64,000 nt of DNA from positions 1-64,000 of the forward strand of contig NZ_SBLC01000009.1 in assembly GCF_004054105.1 (NCBI RefSeq), given 5' to 3'. The translations under genes and the position numbers were made by a program. Below, piece by piece: positions 62,794-64,000 of this stretch; position 1 is the first letter of the stretch; the number at the start of each line of letters is the position of its first letter. Under the pieces are notes generated by a model that saw nothing but the letters and a program-made list of their open reading frames with translations, was not told where the DNA came from and did not search any database. Source of the stretch: Falsigemmobacter intermedius (GTDB lineage: Bacteria > Pseudomonadota > Alphaproteobacteria > Rhodobacterales > Rhodobacteraceae).

Positions 62794-63545
62794 GAGGTCA
62801 CCTGAGCGGCGCGGCGGCGACGGGCAGGGGCGGGACGGCCGCTCTGCACCCGGGCACCGGATTCGAGAAAGCGCTCGAGAAGCCAGGTCTCCAGCGCGCG
62901 GTTGGCAGCTTGAAGATGCTCCAGCGCCTCATTGCGGCGGCCCTCCGTCAGGGCCTGAACAAGGCGGGCGCGGGGGGCCGGCGTATAGCGGACCGGGCCG
63001 GTGTCTTCAAAAAAGTTCACCAGCCGGACTGAGCGGTCCCAGAGATCATTCAGCCAGCCCTGCACCATGGGCATCGACAGCGCCTCTGCCACGCTTTCGA
63101 TGATCTCGCGCTCTGCGGCGCGGATGGCGGCAGAGCCGGTCGGATCATCATCAAAGCGCTGCATCAGTGCGGCGTGGCGACCCGCCAGGGCGGCCAGCTT
63201 TTCGCGGGCCAGCTCATCGAGCGTGGCGGTGGTCAGGATCGGCTCCAGATGGCGGCGGGCGGCGCAGACTTCGCGGATCTCGGGGGCCGAGACCGGGGTG
63301 ACGCGCCAGCCGCTGCGGGGGCTGGAAGACACCAGGCCGCTTTCCTGCAGCGCCCTGAGGGCCGCGCGCAACGCGCCGCGCCCGATGTCAAAATCGCGCG
63401 CCAGAACCACCTCTGAGAGCCGCGCCCCGGGGGGCAGCACGCAGGAAACGATCGCGTCGCGCAGGATGCGCGTCGCCTGCAGGCTGTCGCCTGTCGCGGG
63501 AGAGGCCGGAGCCTCTGGCGTGGTGTGATCTGGTATCTCAGTCAT
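62790..63545 (-). CDS. GntR family (FCD-type) transcriptional regulator
   Basis: 251 residues from ATG 63545. N-terminal winged helix (LQATRILRDAIVSCVLPPGA, ARLSEVVLARDFDIGRGALR, ALRALQESGLVSSSPRSGWR), then an FCD effector domain, all-helical (EVCAARRHLEPILTTATLDE, AALMQRFDDDPTGSAAIRAA). FCD domains bind small carboxylates with a metal. It lies at the head of the transporter operon and next to the divergent binding-protein gene, so it most likely controls both. Confidence 0.88.
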   Translation of the reverse strand: MTEIPDHTTPEAPASPATGDSLQATRILRDAIVSCVLPPGARLSEVVLARDFDIGRGALRAALRALQESGLVSSSPRSGWRVTPVSAPEIREVCAARRHLEPILTTATLDELAREKLAALAGRHAALMQRFDDDPTGSAAIRAAEREIIESVAEALSMPMVQGWLNDLWDRSVRLVNFFEDTGPVRYTPAPRARLVQALTEGRRNEALEHLQAANRALETWLLERFLESGARVQSGRPAPARRRRAAQVTS

Positions 63546-63837
63546 GTTCGCTTGATGCCATCGCGCCGAAGCTTTGAAAAGCCTGCTCTTTGCAGAGATT
63601 TCAAACCCGATCCGCCTGAATCGCATGAACGGAAAGGATAAATCGCTCCATTGGAAAGAAATTTCTCCGGTGCTCACCGGGAAAAGAACAGCCTCCCTGA
63701 GATGCGCTGAAAAAGGGAATGCCGCGAGCATTGCAGGAATCGAGCCGTTGTGACAGCTTTTGGCCATGGTAGTCGCGCAAACTGCGATCTCAGAATAATC
63801 GGCGGACAGGCTCCGCCCCCGGCAATGGATTGAACTG
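63546..63837. promoter_or_regulatory. Divergent control region between the GntR gene and binding-protein gene
   Basis: 292 bases. It holds an AGAAATTTCT palindrome (near 63657-63666) within the longer GGAAAGAAATTTCTCC, a plausible operator. Promoter boxes are not clear on either strand. Confidence 0.4.
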
Positions 63838-64000
63838 ATGGCTCTGAAATCCTGGGTCACCGCGGCCCTTCTGGCGGCCACTTCGCTTTCGGGTTTTGCT
63901 GCGCCGCTGGCGGCGAAAGAGACCCTGGTCGTGGATTTTGTGGCTGAACCCGCCTCGCTCGATCCCCATGGCCAATGGGACGTGGCAAGCTACACGGTCT
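63838..64000 (+). CDS. ABC transporter substrate-binding protein, start only
   Basis: 54 codons before the right edge. Signal peptide MALKSWVTAALLAATSLSGF...AAPLAA, then KETLVVDFVAEPASLDPHGQ, the standard start of SBP_bac_5 (peptide/nickel) binding proteins. It is divergent from the dppBCDF-like genes and would be their periplasmic receptor. Confidence 0.85.
   Translation, partial: MALKSWVTAALLAATSLSGFAAPLAAKETLVVDFVAEPASLDPHGQWDVASYTV

Overview
The window reads as chromosomal DNA of an alphaproteobacterium of the Rhodobacteraceae/Paracoccaceae type. The reasons are high GC, several gene orders usual in that family (DUF177-rpmF-plsX-fabH-ihfA-merR; comEC/lexA-moeA-moaC-trpC; pccB-small genes-pccA-mutase), a GTTC-N7-GTTC SOS box before lexA, and double-length dCTP deaminase. 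I cannot name a genus. About 60 protein genes, five tRNA genes and many intrinsic terminators are visible. No IS element, CRISPR array or rRNA was seen.

Layout. 1-1044: end of an integrated element (tyrosine integrase running off the left edge) beside tRNA-Asn. 1133-3788: MBL hydrolase, a small unknown gene, an HTH regulator and a hypothetical gene. 4016-4477: three identical tandem tRNA-Tyr genes with one good promoter and terminators between copies. 4723-9347: rlmB, CoA-binding protein, isoaspartyl methyltransferase, TolC and two small family-specific genes. 9751-13682: a detached piece of the cell-wall/division cluster (ftsW-murG-murC-DUF2484). 13688-24663: SMR transporter, gltA, gltX, comEC, lexA, moeA-moaC-trpC, ung, trpD-trpG. 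24974-30796: YibQ-like protein, gap with a tiny membrane-protein gene, a periplasmic DsbA-like protein, an aminotransferase and bamE. 30896-36454: DUF177, rpmF, plsX, fabH, ihfA, MerR-like regulator with an Ala-Glu repeat, tRNA-Pro, dcd. 36493-37970: two Flp-type pilins plus cpaB without the rest of a Tad system. 38367-43807: lytic transglycosylase, small genes, methylmalonyl-CoA mutase. 43888-49807: propionyl-CoA carboxylase operon with four small, mostly envelope, genes between pccB and pccA. 50077-51879: a T5orf172/GIY-YIG-like protein with a membrane tail, and a FabMG-like protein.

52109-64000 is the most distinctive accessory region. Two convergent units meet at a bidirectional terminator: hyuA-hyuB-VOC-FAD oxidoreductase on the plus strand, and GntR regulator-dppB-dppC-dppD-dppF-NodB-fold deacetylase/amidase on the minus strand, with a divergent substrate-binding protein gene at the right edge. 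Together they look like import and breakdown of a small nitrogen compound, possibly a cyclic amide, imide or hydantoin. The substrate cannot be told from sequence.

Metabolic links: pccA/pccB and the B12-dependent mutase carry propionyl-CoA to succinyl-CoA next to citrate synthase and gap, which fits a heterotroph that uses organic acids. Start sites were chosen from Shine-Dalgarno spacing and overlaps; all functions are inferred from remembered family features, not from searches.
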